DNA of 6,083 nt. Source: Bacteriovorax stolpii. Its GTDB lineage: Bacteria > Bdellovibrionota > Bacteriovoracia > Bacteriovoracales > Bacteriovoracaceae. Made by a program: the position numbers and the translations under genes. The stretch covers positions 1 to 6,083 of the forward strand of contig CAMAYW010000160.1 in the NCBI GenBank assembly GCA_945862475.1, written 5' to 3'. Position 1 is the first letter of the stretch. Each line of letters opens with the position of its first letter. The notes beneath the pieces are model-generated. The model saw only the letters and a program-made list of their open reading frames with translations. It made no database searches and was not told the origin of the DNA. Of this stretch, positions 4,780-6,083 are shown piece after piece.

Positions 4780-5607
4780 ATGAAGATTTTTTTTATTCTA
4801 ACATTTGTAACTATTTCGCTTAACTCGATTGCAGGCTTTGACAAAGTTTTTGTTCAAAATTTAGATCTCGATTACTCATCACCTTCTGGAAGAGGAATGG
4901 TAGAAAAAGTTGGTATCGGTTTAAATTTTGTATCTGTGCCTTATCCTGTAGAGATTTATCGTACCGAAGATTCTTTCGAAATTTTTTCTCCCTATTTAGA
5001 GTTTTCTTGGAAAAATCCCACTCGCTTTATTTATGATATCGAAGCTTTTTCTGTTAAGCGTACGAGTGCTGGTATTGGGATGAAGATTCAATCCATTGAG
5101 AGTGATTTCTTGATGATGAAGCCAAAAGGAAGAGGGGAGTACATAGCCGAGAACGTAAAGGGAATTTGTGATGGTTCCTCAAGTGGATCTTTCGGCGAGA
5201 GAGTTTTAGAAGATTGTCGTCGCTTCATGGATTTATCCATCAAAAAGGTTGTGATCCCAACAGACTTCATTCTTTACAAATTAATCGAGGATCTCCCAAA
5301 TGATGTTGAGACAGGAGAAGTCAATCTCCCAGGTGAGGATATTGCACTCAAGATAAAGGATGGGGATTTTCGTTTCCAAATTTATGTTAGGTATTGGTTA
5401 CGGGCGGGGCTAAGAGTGAAGGGTAAACTTCAGTATGAAGATAATTTTGACACTATTGCACTTAGGGTAGATGAGATAAAATTTGGAGTTCTAACAGTCA
5501 CCTCCTTTGTTATGAAAAAATTAAAAGAACTAAATAACAACACCAATGTAACGGTTGATCCTCCTTGGATTAGAATCAGACCGGCCGGAAAAAATGAAAT
5601 CAAGTAG
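4780..5607 (+). CDS. Secreted/periplasmic protein of unknown function
   Basis: From the ATG at 4780 the product is 275 residues. An in-frame ATG at 4774 would add Met-Asn, but the AAGGA at 4769-4773 favours 4780. The N-terminus MKIFFILTFVTISLNSIA-GF is a clear Sec signal peptide, with likely cleavage after SIA. There is no lipobox Cys, so it should be a soluble or peripherally attached periplasmic or exported protein. The mature part is rich in predicted beta strands, such as VEKVGIGLNFVSVPYPVEIY and RFQIYVRYWLRAGLRVKGKL. It has two cysteines (about residues 130 and 146 from this start) that could form a disulphide. Its C-terminal half, with LRVDEIKFGVLTVTSFVMKK followed by a PPWIRI tail, vaguely recalls lipid-binding LmeA/DUF2993-type (TULIP-like) proteins. 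I rate that as weak. No catalytic motif is visible. It sits 25 bases after the coiled-coil gene and overlaps the hydrolase gene by 14 bases, which implies co-transcription. Confidence 0.85.
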   Translation: MKIFFILTFVTISLNSIAGFDKVFVQNLDLDYSSPSGRGMVEKVGIGLNFVSVPYPVEIYRTEDSFEIFSPYLEFSWKNPTRFIYDIEAFSVKRTSAGIGMKIQSIESDFLMMKPKGRGEYIAENVKGICDGSSSGSFGERVLEDCRRFMDLSIKKVVIPTDFILYKLIEDLPNDVETGEVNLPGEDIALKIKDGDFRFQIYVRYWLRAGLRVKGKLQYEDNFDTIALRVDEIKFGVLTVTSFVMKKLKELNNNTNVTVDPPWIRIRPAGKNEIK

Positions 5608-6083
5608 AGTCGATATTTCTGGTGTGGAGTGTTTACAAGTTCTTGGAGAAGATCCATCCGTAGGGATTATTTTACTTCATGGCTATGGTGCAAACATGCA
5701 CGACCTATTTCCTCTCTGGGAGCTTTGGCACAAGGACTCTTTTAATTGGTATTTCCCCAATGGAGTGGAGTCCCTCAACATGGGGTTTTATGAAGGAAGG
5801 GCTTGGTTTTCAATTGATGTCGCTGAACTTGAAAGGGCCATGGCCGAAGGTCGAATGAGAGATCTTAGAAAAAGCCATCCCCCTGAATTTGACCGAACAA
5901 TCTCTGTGTTAAGTGGGTTCATTAGAGAGCTATCAAAAAAACACAAGACAATTATTTTAGGAGGATTCTCTCAAGGTGCGATGTGTGCTTCCCATTTAGC
6001 GATGATTGAAGATCTCAATATTAAGGGTCTACTTCTTCTTTCTGGTGCACTCATTTCTGAGGATCAATTTCCAAAGAATGCCA
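5594..6083 (+). CDS. Alpha/beta-hydrolase, phospholipase/carboxylesterase family (3' truncated)
   Basis: The frame is open from ATG 5594 to the window end, giving the first 163 residues of a family usually about 200-230 long. Family marks are the oxyanion-loop motif LLHGYGAN (27-34), the substrate-side GRAWFSID (68-75) and the nucleophile elbow GGFSQGAM (123-130), with S126 as the catalytic serine. The catalytic Asp and His would lie beyond the window. These features match the phospholipase/carboxylesterase (acyl-protein thioesterase-like) family, which hydrolyses carboxylic esters or thioesters. The physiological substrate is not predictable. There is no signal peptide, so it is cytoplasmic. 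The start lies inside the end of the secreted-protein gene (14-base overlap). It is preceded by a short GGAA only 3 bases from the ATG, so translation probably depends on coupling to the upstream gene. The family call is firm. Confidence 0.9.
   Translation, partial: MKSSRVDISGVECLQVLGEDPSVGIILLHGYGANMHDLFPLWELWHKDSFNWYFPNGVESLNMGFYEGRAWFSIDVAELERAMAEGRMRDLRKSHPPEFDRTISVLSGFIRELSKKHKTIILGGFSQGAMCASHLAMIEDLNIKGLLLLSGALISEDQFPKNA

Noticed and set aside
5581..5588. Palindrome CCGGCCGG just before the hydrolase start
   Set aside because: It has no loop to form a hairpin, lies in the coding end of the upstream gene and is too short to call a site.
5088..5657. Minus-strand ORFs (60 and 75 codons) over the secreted-protein and hydrolase genes
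   Set aside because: They overlap well-supported genes and carry no motif of their own.

Overview
The window is AT-rich, densely packed bacterial DNA with seven protein-coding genes, two of them cut by the window edges. Nothing in it is a recognisable mobile element, CRISPR array, tRNA or rRNA. The gene style suggests a free-living or predatory Gram-negative of the Bdellovibrionota (Bdellovibrio/Bacteriovorax type). The hints are secreted Cys-rich proteins with a 'CPxGQ...G.QC' signature, an FHA-membrane-periplasm protein, a periplasmic di-haem cytochrome, and lineage-specific acidic/Pro-rich proteins. This assignment is an inference from gene style, not from a marker gene.

Layout. (1) Up to 310, + strand: the C-terminal end of a Cys-rich, probably exported protein. 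(2) 354-1568, +: an FHA-domain protein with a single membrane span and an uncharacterised periplasmic domain. (3) 1565-3247, -: a RoxA-like di-haem c-type cytochrome that meets gene 2 tail-to-tail with overlapping stop codons. (4) 3248-3439: a 192-base intergenic stretch whose main structure is a strong hairpin just past the end of the next gene. (5) 3440-3997, -: a small protein with a degenerate (pseudo-)receiver domain. (6) 3998-4148: a divergent promoter region holding a 12-base palindrome and a stacked AGG ribosome-binding region. (7) 4149-4754, +: an acidic, Pro-rich, coiled-coil protein. (8) 4780-5607, +: a secreted protein of unknown function. (9) 5594 to the window end, +: an alpha/beta-hydrolase of the phospholipase/carboxylesterase (acyl-protein thioesterase-like) family.

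How they may work together. Genes 4149-4754, 4780-5607 and 5594 onward are co-directional with a 25-base gap and then a 14-base overlap, so they are probably one operon. The divergent pair at 3440-3997 and 4149-4754 shares a 151-base control region. Both proteins are non-enzymatic and have acidic, low-complexity N-termini, which suggests, without proving, a jointly controlled signalling or scaffold pair. The FHA protein has the inside-FHA, outside-domain topology of secretion or pilus basal-body proteins and lies just behind the exported Cys-rich protein. The cytochrome appears to be an independent transcription unit. No complete, already named multi-gene system is evident. The most unusual content is the receiver-like protein lacking its phosphorylation residues and its coiled-coil divergent neighbour.
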